From NCBI GenBank assembly GCA_030147525.1, contig JASBVF010000010.1:62001-126000 (forward strand): 64,000 nt of DNA. Reading direction: 5' to 3'. A program made the translations under genes and the position numbers. The notes beneath the pieces are model-generated. The model saw nothing but the letters and a program-made list of their open reading frames with translations, searched no databases and was not told the origin of the DNA. Shown here one piece after another: positions 36,300-45,076 of the stretch. Source of the DNA: Bacteroidota bacterium (GTDB taxonomy: Bacteria; Bacteroidota; Bacteroidia; Chitinophagales; Saprospiraceae). Within the stretch, counting starts at the first letter, position 1. Each line of letters opens with the position of its first letter.

Positions 36300-36962
36300 T
36301 TATTTCAAGTACTTTTTCATGTTCTCAACATCGCCTAAAATCTTTGCTACCAACGTATTGTAAGAAGCGATGAAGTCATCATGCGTCATCCTGATTTTGC
36401 TGGTAGCTTCCTTTAAATCCAGGCGGATCTGATCCATCTCCTGCTGATGCTGTTTGATCTCCTGGGTCAGTTGCCTGATTTGTTCTTCTTTTTGTTGAAT
36501 AACGGCTTCGAGGCTGCTGAATTTTTCCTGCGGGCCACCGACTTTCTCCTTGTTTTGTTTGGCCAGTGCCTGTTCAAATTTTGATTGTTCACCTTTTAAA
36601 ACATCGAGGTAGTGATTTGCTGACTCGATCAGTTTTTTGGGCGTAGCTCCCATCGTCTGCGCCATGGCGAAAGCTGACTGATAGCGCACACTGTCCTCCA
36701 TCGGCATTTTTTCGAGCGAACGGAGGGATTGTTTGTACTCCAGGTAATCCATGCCCGGCAGGTTGGCTTTTTCCATTGCGCCAAAAAGTACCTGTAAAAA
36801 TTTGTCGGAAACTTCCCCCGGCCTGGCGGTTTCCTGATCACCGGTGCTGGTATCGTTGGCGGTTTTGGAGGGAGTAGTTTCCTCTTGTTTGGGTTGGGGG
36901 TTGCCGGGCTTTTCTTCCTCGACAATAAACAATGATTTTATGCTCTTAAAATCGAAGGGCAT
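36300..36962 (-). CDS. Coiled-coil protein of unknown function
   Basis: The 220-residue protein has no signal peptide or membrane segment. Residues 1-20 (MPFDFKSIKSLFIVEEE) are followed by a low-complexity linker rich in Pro, Thr and Lys (20-50), a helical domain around 52-130 (VSDKFLQVLFGAMEKANLPG; VRYQSAFAMAQTMG) and a coiled coil from about 140 to 190. I do not recognise a named family. The AMEKANLPGMDYLEYKQSLR region looks like a folded helical domain. It stands alone, with about 250 bases upstream. Confidence 0.72.
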   Translation of the reverse strand: MPFDFKSIKSLFIVEEEKPGNPQPKQEETTPSKTANDTSTGDQETARPGEVSDKFLQVLFGAMEKANLPGMDYLEYKQSLRSLEKMPMEDSVRYQSAFAMAQTMGATPKKLIESANHYLDVLKGEQSKFEQALAKQNKEKVGGPQEKFSSLEAVIQQKEEQIRQLTQEIKQHQQEMDQIRLDLKEATSKIRMTHDDFIASYNTLVAKILGDVENMKKYLK

Positions 36963-37212
36963 TTTCTATTGAAATTAAAGTTGAAAAACTAATGCAAAAC
37001 AAGCAAATCAGCAGAACTAAGCAAAGCTATTGGCTGAAACATCAATCAAAATCAGCTTTTCCTCCCTTAAATGGCTGGAATTCTCAATGAAAAATCCTGA
37101 AATCACTGTCCTTACATCGAGTGAAAATTAGTGTACTTTTACCGGGGAGTTGGCAACTGAGGTTTAGGGAGAAAGCAAAACAATCTTCCGTTTCATATGA
37201 AAATAATAACGA

Positions 37213-37371
37213 ATGGAGCAACAAAAGCAACAGCCCCCGCCCAAAAATAAAATAAGTCTCATGCAATGGCTGGCCGTGCTGGCTGTCGTGGCAATTTTAT
37301 TTTACCTCGCCCAAAAAACTGGCTGTGGGCCGGTAAAAACGGAGGAAAAGCTGGAGTGGATTGACCGTTAG
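37213..37371 (+). CDS. Small single-pass membrane protein
   Basis: A 52-residue frame begins MEQQKQQPPPKNK, has one membrane segment (MQWLAVLAVVAILFYLAQ, about 17-34) and ends with a charged tail (KTEEKLEWIDR). A purine-rich stretch upstream could serve for initiation. The basic, proline-rich start and the hydrophobic helix are protein-like, but there is no family assignment and the gene is short. Confidence 0.5.
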   Translation: MEQQKQQPPPKNKISLMQWLAVLAVVAILFYLAQKTGCGPVKTEEKLEWIDR

Positions 37372-37433
37372 TCAACGATGAGTGAAAAACGATGAATTTG
37401 CCTGCATTCATCGTTTTTCATTCATCGTTCAAA

Positions 37434-38212
<779 letters not shown>

Positions 38213-38216
<4 letters not shown>

Positions 38217-39061
38217 AATTTAGTTATGCTGATTAGGTGGTATTCCCAGAGGTCCTGTTTCCAGGCACGGTACTGGGCGAACCCGGTTTTATAATGAATT
38301 TTTGAAAAATAGGTGGCATTGTGAAACAGGTTGTACCATTTCGTGCCGATCATGCCGGCGATGGCAAACCAGTAATAACGGCGGATGGACCGGGTCACTT
38401 CAGTTGTTACGTTCCGGTCTTGCACGAGTGCGAAGTTATGTTTTTTGATCAAACCGGTGAGCTGCGGCACTGAAAGAATATCGGACATCGCCCAGCCGTT
38501 AAGCATGGTTTGCATGACCGGGGTTTCTTCAATTTTCCAGTCGCCTTTTTTGAAAACATCTGCGAAAAGCAGACGGCCGCCAGGCTTAAGAATTCGCTGT
38601 ACTTCCTTGAAAAAAAGGCTTTTGTCAGTTGCCGTTTGCATGCTTTCGATGGCCCAAACCACGTCGAAGTGGTTATCGGGGAAACGGGTTTGCGTGTAGT
38701 CCATTTGCTCGAAGTTGGCGAGTTGTTCCACGCCTCTTTTGTCAGCAAAACCGGTGGCCGTTTTCACCTGCCGTTCGCTGAGCGTAATGCCGGTGACCTT
38801 ACAGCCATATTTTTTAGCTAAAAAAATCGAAGAGCCCCCTACGCCGCATCCGGCGTCGAGCACGATATCGGAAGGTTTGATTGCCCCCATTTCGGCCAGC
38901 TGAGCATTGGTATTGACGATGGCTTCGGCGAGCGACCCTGTGTTTTTATTCCAAACACCGTAATGGAGGCCCATGCTGTCCTCCATGTTCCACCATTGGC
39001 GGTAGTGTGGTTCGGTGTGGTCGTAGTAGTTCCGGATGTCCTCATTGGTAAAAGTGCGCAT
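38213..39061 (-). CDS. SAM-dependent methyltransferase, tocopherol/sterol-type branch
   Basis: The 282-residue class I methyltransferase has motif I VLDAGCGVGGSSIFLAKKYG, VTGITLSERQ, FDVVWAIESM and RILKPGGRLLFADVF. The N-terminus (IRNYYDHTEPHYRQWWNMED) and the SMGLHYG.W element match the branch that includes gamma-tocopherol, phosphoethanolamine and some glycoside O-methyltransferases. The substrate cannot be read. It is translationally coupled to the enoyl-CoA hydratase gene and lies 14 bases downstream of porQ. Confidence 0.86.
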
Positions 39062-39075
39062 GAAGTGATTTTTGC

Positions 39076-40131
39076 TTACCTGAATTCTTTGATGTTAGTT
39101 GAAATACTAAAGTGGTTGACGCCGGCTCCGAGGTGCATGACCGAACGGCCGTACTCCACTCTGAAGCGGTTGATTTTGAAACCCACGCCCATACTGAAAC
39201 CAGCCATGCTGCGCAGGTTTCTCACGCTGAGCTCCTTGCGTTGCAGGTGATTGTATCCAAGGCGCAGGCGGAAGTTATCTTTTCTTCCAAACAAAAACTC
39301 GCCGTTAAAAACGAAGTGGCGGGCAAAATTATCAAGAAAGCTGTTGTCGTTTGACGAGGTTTCATCACCGAAAAAGAAAATGTCTTCCTCTGAGTTGGGA
39401 TCGTCGTAGGTTATATTCCACCGGTCGAGGTAGCGGTAAATGATGGAAAAACGGAAGGGCAGGTAGCGCAGCCGTTTCGAGATGCCTGCCTGCATTTCGA
39501 AAGGGATGGGTTCCCGGTTCCCGTCAGTGTAGGTGGTCAGTTGGCCGCCGATGTTTTTGAAAACTAATGAAATATTGAGCTGCCTGGATGTGTCATGAAA
39601 CATGGCCGCCAGATCGCCGGCAATGCCTGCCGAATTGTAGCTTTCAAACTGAGAAGTGATAAATTTAAGGTTAGCTCCTACGGAAACCCGCTCGTACAGT
39701 TCCCGCCCGGCGCCCACTGTGATGGCGTATTCCGCAGCGTTGAACTCGCCGTTCAGTTGGCCGGTAACGTCCGTTCCGTCAAATTTTCCGTAGGAAAGAT
39801 ACTGGATCCCGCCGTGCAGGGTCGTGTTCCATTTTTCAACAAAATGGCCGTAAGCAGCGTAGCCGCCACCGATATCTGCCAGGTGAAAATTGTGGCTGAA
39901 ACCAATCTGCTGATGCATTTCCGGATTGAGCGAGGCGGGGTTGTGAAATGCCAGGTTAACATCGTCGTCCCGTACGGTGATGAGATTACCGCCGAGGCCG
40001 GTGATGCGTGCGGAAGGGGAGAGGTTCAGGAATTCGTACACATTGTTGCCGCCCACGACCTGGCCGATGAGCGAGTGGCCGGAAGCCAGCAGTAGGGAGA
40101 GCAGGAGTGTTTTTGTGAAAAATAGTTTCAT
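39076..40131 (-). CDS. porQ: Type IX secretion system outer-membrane protein PorQ
   Basis: The 351-residue product is read from MKLFFTKTLLLSLLLASGHS at 40131, where a signal peptide begins; the frame extends ten codons upstream. PorQ belongs to the PorV/FadL-like beta-barrel group and helps attach and process T9SS cargo at the outer membrane. Family features include NVYEFLNLSPSARITGLGGN, the DDVNLAFHNPASLNPEM segment and the C-terminal MAGFSMGVGFKINRFRVEYG followed by HFSISTN. Its presence fits the many T9SS sorting domains in the window; no other T9SS machinery gene is adjacent. Confidence 0.9.
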   Translation of the reverse strand: MKLFFTKTLLLSLLLASGHSLIGQVVGGNNVYEFLNLSPSARITGLGGNLITVRDDDVNLAFHNPASLNPEMHQQIGFSHNFHLADIGGGYAAYGHFVEKWNTTLHGGIQYLSYGKFDGTDVTGQLNGEFNAAEYAITVGAGRELYERVSVGANLKFITSQFESYNSAGIAGDLAAMFHDTSRQLNISLVFKNIGGQLTTYTDGNREPIPFEMQAGISKRLRYLPFRFSIIYRYLDRWNITYDDPNSEEDIFFFGDETSSNDNSFLDNFARHFVFNGEFLFGRKDNFRLRLGYNHLQRKELSVRNLRSMAGFSMGVGFKINRFRVEYGRSVMHLGAGVNHFSISTNIKEFR

Positions 40132-40165
40132 AAAAATAGTTTCGGATGTCATTGGGTTCACAGTT

Positions 40166-40831
40166 TTAAAAATCCTCGCTTTGGCGGCGAAGTTCGCCTA
40201 ATTCTTTGAGCCGGACGGTATCTACGGCGACATTGCCGCCTTCCTTGCTCCAGGTGGTGGCACAGGCGCCGTAAAAACAGATCATTTTTGAAATGAGCTC
40301 GCCTTCTTCGTTGAATTTTTTCAGTTCGCCTTGCTCGTTTTCGCCCTGTTCGTAAACGCCTTCGATGCTGATTTTGCCGTTTTTGTGAAAAATTTTAAAA
40401 GGTCCGTTTTCCTCATTTTTTGAAAAAGTCACCTCTTCCATGAGTTCTCCGGTTTCGAAATACCGTTTCCAGACACCGCTCATTTCATTACCCACGTATT
40501 GGCCTTCGTTGGAAAGCTGGCCATTTTCATAATATTTAAGGTAGGCGCCGTTGTAGCGGCCATGATCTAGGTGTTCCACACTTTGCAGAGCGCCGCTTTC
40601 GTAGAAAAGTTTGCGTTCGCCGTGAAGGGTATCATTCAGGTAATTGCTTTCCTCAAACACTTTTCCATTGGGGTAAAAAGCCTGGTAGGTGCCTTCTTTG
40701 GCGTATGTATCCTTTCGACGGCTGTATTTTTCGAGTAGTTTGCCTTGTTCATCTTTATTTTCAATATATTCGAGCTTACTGCAAGCCGTAAATGAAATAA
40801 TTGCGATGAAGCAGAAAAACAGTTTTTGCAT
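40166..40831 (-). CDS. YwqK-type (MORN-like repeat) lipoprotein
   Basis: The 221-residue product starts MQKLFFCFIAIISFTACSKL at 40831: a signal sequence with lipobox FTAC, so Cys18 would be lipidated. Tandem MORN-variant repeats of about 22 residues follow (YPNGKVFEESNYLNDTLHGE; YENGQLSNEGQYVGNEMSG; YFETGELMEEVTF; FHKNGKISIEG). Such proteins have been labelled toxin-antitoxin YwqK antitoxins, but no toxin is present, and in Bacteroidota they are simply cell-envelope lipoproteins of unknown role. Confidence 0.85.
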   Translation of the reverse strand: MQKLFFCFIAIISFTACSKLEYIENKDEQGKLLEKYSRRKDTYAKEGTYQAFYPNGKVFEESNYLNDTLHGERKLFYESGALQSVEHLDHGRYNGAYLKYYENGQLSNEGQYVGNEMSGVWKRYFETGELMEEVTFSKNEENGPFKIFHKNGKISIEGVYEQGENEQGELKKFNEEGELISKMICFYGACATTWSKEGGNVAVDTVRLKELGELRRQSEDF

Positions 40832-41175
40832 ATCCGGTAGAATTTGTTGGAATGAACGCAGGTTTTGAAAACACATTTTAATTTCAAGAAAGGTTAATTC
40901 AAAATCCGGCAAATTAACAACGATTTGTCAGATGAAAAGAGACAATGATATTTATCAATCGGGAAGTTTTAATTAAATCTGGCGGTTTTGTTTCAGTTTC
41001 GTTCTAAATTTGCGGAGAATTATTCAGCCAAATTAAATTAGAAGCCTCTGTTTGCAATTGATAATCAAGCTTCTGTAAGAAATACTGCCAATATTTTCGT
41101 CCTTAGCCATTAAAGTCCTAACGCCTCCTTTTCGGGGGCTGTATTTACGCACAAATAATAACCAAATTCATTATC
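40832..41175 (+). promoter_or_regulatory. Upstream region of pckG with TAnnTTTG element
   Basis: This 344-base gap separates divergent genes. TAAATTTG at 41005-41012 fits the Bacteroidota -7 consensus; a TTG at 40988-40990 is only 14 bases away, so the -33 match is poor. Transcription from here would give a leader of about 155 bases before the pckG ATG. I see no further gene. Confidence 0.45.
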
Positions 41176-43047
41176 ATGTTTCAACCATCTTCTGATTTAC
41201 TTGAACATCCTCTTCTTGAAACACCTCATGAAGAATTAAAAACGTGGGTCAATCGTATGGCCCGTTACTTTGAAGCGGACGGTATTCACTGGTGCGACGG
41301 CTCCGACCGGGAATACGATTTGCTGGCGAACAAGCTTGTTGAAAAAGGTACCTTCATCCGGCTGAACCCGGATAAACGCCCTAACAGTTACGCCTGCTTC
41401 AGTGATCCCAGTGACGTTGCGAGAGTTGAAAACCGCACTTTTATCTGCTCCCGGTTAAAAGAAGATGCCGGGCCAACAAACAACTGGGTAGACCCGAAAG
41501 TGATGAAGGAAACCCTCGAAGGCCTGATCAAAGGCTGTATGAAGGGTCGCACGATGTACGTAATTCCATTCTGCATGGGGCCGCTTGGCTCTCCGCTTTC
41601 AAAAATTGGCGTGCAATTAACGGACTCCGAGTATGTCGTTGTGAATATGAAAATCATGACCAGAATGGGGTCTCCTGTTCTTGAAATGCTGGGTGATCAT
41701 GGCGACTACGTGAAATGTATTCACTCGGTTGGAGCTCCACTGCTTCCCGGCCAGAAAGATGTGAAGTGGCCTTGCGCCACCAGCATCGACGATAAATACA
41801 TCGTACACTTTCCGGAAGAACGGTTGATCGTCTCCTATGGCAGTGGTTACGGCGGAAACGCGTTGCTCGGAAAAAAATGTTTTGCTCTCCGTATCGCTTC
41901 TACCATGGCACGTGAGGAAGGCTGGCTCGCTGAGCACATGCTCTTGCTTGGCGTGGAAGATCCTACCGGACAAAAAACTTACGTTGCCGGCGCTTTTCCA
42001 AGTGCCTGCGGTAAGACGAACTTCGCAATGATGATCCCTCCAAAACAGTTCGACGGATGGAAGGTGACGACTGTAGGCGATGACATTGCCTGGGTTCATA
42101 AAGGGGCGGAAGGCAAGCTTTACGCTATCAACCCTGAGGCTGGTTACTTCGGTGTGGCACCGGGTACGAATTATAAAACGAACCCGAACGCCATGATTTC
42201 CATTGAAAAAAACACCATTTTTACCAACGTGGCCATCACGGAAGACGGAGATGTATGGTGGGAAGGCATGACGAAAGAAGTGCCGGACGGATTGACCGAC
42301 TGGCAAGGTAAATCTTACGATAAATCATCCGGGAAACCGGCTGCTCACCCCAATGCTCGTTTCACCGCTCCTGCAAGTCAAAACCCAGCCATCGACCCGG
42401 ACTGGGAAAAACCTGAAGGAGTACCTGTAAAAGCATTCATTTTCGGTGGTCGCCGGAGTACGGTAGTGCCCTTGGTATACCAGGCGTTCAACTGGAATTA
42501 TGGCGTTTATCTTGCTGCAACGATGGGGTCGGAAATGACAGCTGCGGCCTTTGGGCAGCTTGGTGCAGTGCGCCGGGATCCGTTTGCGATGCTACCTTTC
42601 CTTGGTTATCATGTTTCCGATTACTTCAACCACTGGTTGCAATTCGGCCGTGACCTGCCTAATTCACCGAGGGTTTTTGGTGTCAACTGGTTCCGCAAAG
42701 ACGAAGACGGGAACTTCCAGTGGCCCGGCTTTGGTGAAAATATGCGGGTGTTGAAGTGGATCGTAGAAAGGGTAAGAGGCAAAGCCGGAGCAGTGGAAAG
42801 CCCTGTGGGCTGGATGCCACGCCACCGGGATATTACCTGGGAAGGTCTTGAAGATTATCCAAAGGAAGAATTCAAAAAACTGATGGCAGTGGATCGTGAA
42901 GCCTGGAAGAAAGAGATCATGGCGCATGAGGAACTGTTCTCATCCATGTATGACCGGCTTCCGAAGGAGTTTTTGTTTATGCGTGAATTGCTGCTTTCTG
43001 CCCTCTGGCGCTCCCCCGAACAGTGGGAGATGGCCCCTGAGCGGTAA
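41176..43047 (+). CDS. pckG: Phosphoenolpyruvate carboxykinase (GTP)
   Basis: The 623-residue enzyme interconverts oxaloacetate and PEP with GTP/GDP, the entry step of gluconeogenesis. GTP-type signatures are present: the P-loop/kinase-1a [15 protein letters not shown], the metal-binding region [26 protein letters not shown]'s reactive Cys and [20 protein letters not shown]. Its length is normal for the GTP-dependent family and clearly different from the ATP-dependent PckA. It is a single-gene unit with its own promoter region and a downstream terminator. Confidence 0.97.
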   Translation: MFQPSSDLLEHPLLETPHEELKTWVNRMARYFEADGIHWCDGSDREYDLLANKLVEKGTFIRLNPDKRPNSYACFSDPSDVARVENRTFICSRLKEDAGPTNNWVDPKVMKETLEGLIKGCMKGRTMYVIPFCMGPLGSPLSKIGVQLTDSEYVVVNMKIMTRMGSPVLEMLGDHGDYVKCIHSVGAPLLPGQKDVKWPCATSIDDKYIVHFPEERLIVSYGSGYGGNALLGKKCFALRIASTMAREEGWLAEHMLLLGVEDPTGQKTYVAGAFPSACGKTNFAMMIPPKQFDGWKVTTVGDDIAWVHKGAEGKLYAINPEAGYFGVAPGTNYKTNPNAMISIEKNTIFTNVAITEDGDVWWEGMTKEVPDGLTDWQGKSYDKSSGKPAAHPNARFTAPASQNPAIDPDWEKPEGVPVKAFIFGGRRSTVVPLVYQAFNWNYGVYLAATMGSEMTAAAFGQLGAVRRDPFAMLPFLGYHVSDYFNHWLQFGRDLPNSPRVFGVNWFRKDEDGNFQWPGFGENMRVLKWIVERVRGKAGAVESPVGWMPRHRDITWEGLEDYPKEEFKKLMAVDREAWKKEIMAHEELFSSMYDRLPKEFLFMRELLLSALWRSPEQWEMAPER

Positions 43048-43063
43048 GCATTTTTGATAAGAA

Positions 43064-43114
43064 CAAAAAGCGGGTGAGCGTACCAACTGTGTACTGCTCA
43101 CCCGTTCTTTTTTT
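43064..43114. terminator. Terminator after pckG
   Basis: The stem CGGGTGAGC/GCTCACCCG encloses about 16 bases. The right arm is followed by a T-rich run and the left arm is preceded by an A-run, so it can also serve the convergent gene ending at 43133. Confidence 0.88.
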
Positions 43115-43132
43115 ATCAGAATATGGCAGCTT

Positions 43133-43888
43133 TTAATCTTCGTCCTGAGGAGGGAACAGTTCATCGTCCATGTCCGACTCCAGATCTTCGAAAAACGGCC
43201 CCAGGAAGAACTCGTCTTCCAGGTCATCGTTAAAAAAGTCGTCAGCGTTATCGGGGGTATGGGAATGAAGCAGGTCTGCATCGGCAAATTTTTCCCAGTC
43301 ATCGCCGTAAATTCTTTGAAGCTCCCGGATCATAATTTCCCGCTCAAGCGCAGCCTCGTCGGCGTCAGATAATTCCTCGTAAGGGTCAATGCCTTGAGAG
43401 CGCATGTGTTTTTCCCAAACGGCAACGTCATGTTGGATAGCTTCCTCGAGGGAGCGACAGTAGCAATCAGGATGGTTAGTGCCAAAAGGGCAGTAGCTGC
43501 TATCCTTGAAGCTGCAAATGTCGATATGTCCCCCATTTTCAACGTCCCATCGGATTCCGTCGCTTGTCATTTGCCGCACCATGGCGGTGTATTCTTTTCT
43601 TTCGGGAAGGTAGAGCGGCATTTCCCAGGAAATATTCCAGGCTTTCCAGAGCCGGTTGATAGCTTGAAGAAGGTTTTTTACTTGCTGATCAGTCAGCATT
43701 TTTTGAGGCGGAAAGGCTTCAGGTATTATTTGAAAGAGATCGCTGAGCCTGACTGGTTTGAAGGCGTAATACACTTCTTTGCCTTCTTCGTCCTGGTAGC
43801 CGGGGAGCCAACTGTTTTCCCTGGGGGGAGGGGCCTGCCTGATGGCAAGGTCAATGTCGGCGTGGAGTTGTCGGAGATATTTTTTCAT
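43133..43888 (-). CDS. Acidic protein of unknown function with a cysteine cluster
   Basis: The 251-residue product is read from MKKYLRQLHADIDLAIRQAP at 43888; the few codons upstream are not protein-like. There is no signal peptide or membrane segment. Residues about 108-135 contain four cysteines with spacing C-x7-C-x8-C-x-C (CSFKDSSYC and PDCYCRS), which could bind a metal. The last 50 residues are strongly acidic and rich in Asp, Glu and Phe. I do not recognise a family. Confidence 0.75.
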   Translation of the reverse strand: MKKYLRQLHADIDLAIRQAPPPRENSWLPGYQDEEGKEVYYAFKPVRLSDLFQIIPEAFPPQKMLTDQQVKNLLQAINRLWKAWNISWEMPLYLPERKEYTAMVRQMTSDGIRWDVENGGHIDICSFKDSSYCPFGTNHPDCYCRSLEEAIQHDVAVWEKHMRSQGIDPYEELSDADEAALEREIMIRELQRIYGDDWEKFADADLLHSHTPDNADDFFNDDLEDEFFLGPFFEDLESDMDDELFPPQDED

Positions 43889-44020
43889 TGGTGGGAATGT
43901 TAATATGGGTAAAAGTAACGATTTCATTTCAAACTAACCACCCCGGAAAGTCACCAATCGAGAACTTATACTTTCGCACAACTACTTTGTGCTTGCTGCT
44001 GAATGAACCTAAAATGTGAC

Positions 44021-44028
44021 TATCTTTG
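44021..44028 (+). promoter_or_regulatory. Probable -7 element of the PASTA gene
   Basis: TATCTTTG matches TAnnTTTG exactly and lies 29 bases upstream of the ATG at 44057, which also supports that start over codons further upstream. The nearest TTG (43993-43995) is 25 bases away, longer than the usual 19. Confidence 0.5.
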
Positions 44029-44056
44029 CCCATCTTTTACCATCCCTTTCAAAAAC

Positions 44057-44908
44057 ATGGGTAGTATTTTGGAAAAACTCAAGATAATTCTCAAAGAAAT
44101 CTGGCTCTTTTTATCGAGCATCATTTTCCTGAAAAACTTCGGGATGATGGTCGGCGTGATTCTCGGCATGGTGATTTTGACCAATTGGGGAATGCGCTGC
44201 TACACAAATCATGGTGAATCCGTTCAGGTGGACGACTTCACGGGAATGCACATTCTGGATGCCAAAAAGAAGGGCCGGGATAAAGACTTCCGGTTTGAAG
44301 TAATGGACTCAGTTTGGCGGGACGGCGTGCCAAGTGGCATCATCACCCTCCAAAACCCGAAACCGCTGTCGAGGGTGAAAGAAGGCCGAAAAATTTACGT
44401 AACGGTCACCGGCAATGCACAGCCCGAACTGTTGCCAAAATTTGCTGACAGCAGTTATGATTTTGAGCGCTACAAATCAAAAATTGAAAAACGAGGCATC
44501 AAAGTGAAAGAAAAAGAGCGAGTTTTTGATGCAAAACAGGCTGAAAATACGATCCTGTATTTTTATCATAAAGGTAAAAAGGTAACGGAGGGGCAGCTGA
44601 AAAGCGGTTATTACGTGCTACCCGGTGATCTGCTGGAGTTCGTCGTTACGGAGCGGCGGAGTAATGTGGTTGAAATACCGGACCTGGTCTGCATGCGTTT
44701 TTCTGCTGCGGAATTTCTCGTCAGCACATCCAATCTCAACATCGGTCAAGTGAATGAAGATGAAACCGTCACTGACCCCGCTTCTGCTTACGTTTACCGG
44801 CAGGAGCCAGCTTACAATCCTTCACAAACAGTCCAGATGGGCGGCCAGATTACGGTTTGGCTGACGCAGAATCTACCGACCAGTTGCGGAGCTGATGACG
44901 TGGAGTAG
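44057..44908 (+). CDS. PASTA-domain membrane protein
   Basis: The 283-residue product begins MGSILEKLKIILKEIW at 44057. One membrane segment (about 22-43) is followed by an extracytoplasmic part with PASTA domains. The first is clear (VDDFTGMHILDAKKK ... IITLQNPKPLSRVKEGRKIY, about 57-122), the middle one diverged, and the last is VEIPDLVCMRFSAAEFLVST (about 210-225) with YRQEPAY. PASTA domains bind peptidoglycan or muropeptides. There is no kinase domain, so this is a stand-alone PASTA protein of the kind common in Bacteroidota, probably linked to cell-wall synthesis. Confidence 0.9.
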   Translation: MGSILEKLKIILKEIWLFLSSIIFLKNFGMMVGVILGMVILTNWGMRCYTNHGESVQVDDFTGMHILDAKKKGRDKDFRFEVMDSVWRDGVPSGIITLQNPKPLSRVKEGRKIYVTVTGNAQPELLPKFADSSYDFERYKSKIEKRGIKVKEKERVFDAKQAENTILYFYHKGKKVTEGQLKSGYYVLPGDLLEFVVTERRSNVVEIPDLVCMRFSAAEFLVSTSNLNIGQVNEDETVTDPASAYVYRQEPAYNPSQTVQMGGQITVWLTQNLPTSCGADDVE

Positions 44909-45076
44909 CTAAAACTTACCCCCGGATTTCTGAACGTTTTTGGAGTTGGCAACAAAACCGGCGAAAGGACGTTTTTGGGAAGTATTTGATTTCAGGCTGT
45001 TTTTAATAAAAATCATTTAAAAAATTGCACCCGATCACAAAACAGCCACAGCAACACACAAAGAAATTTGACGATA

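Noticed and set aside
37084..37266. 60-residue minus-strand ORF
   Set aside because: It is antisense to the better-supported small membrane protein at 37213 and starts with TTG.
40166..40831. Toxin-antitoxin assignment for the YwqK-like gene
   Set aside because: The protein is a lipoprotein with MORN-like repeats and no toxin gene is adjacent, so the label would mislead.
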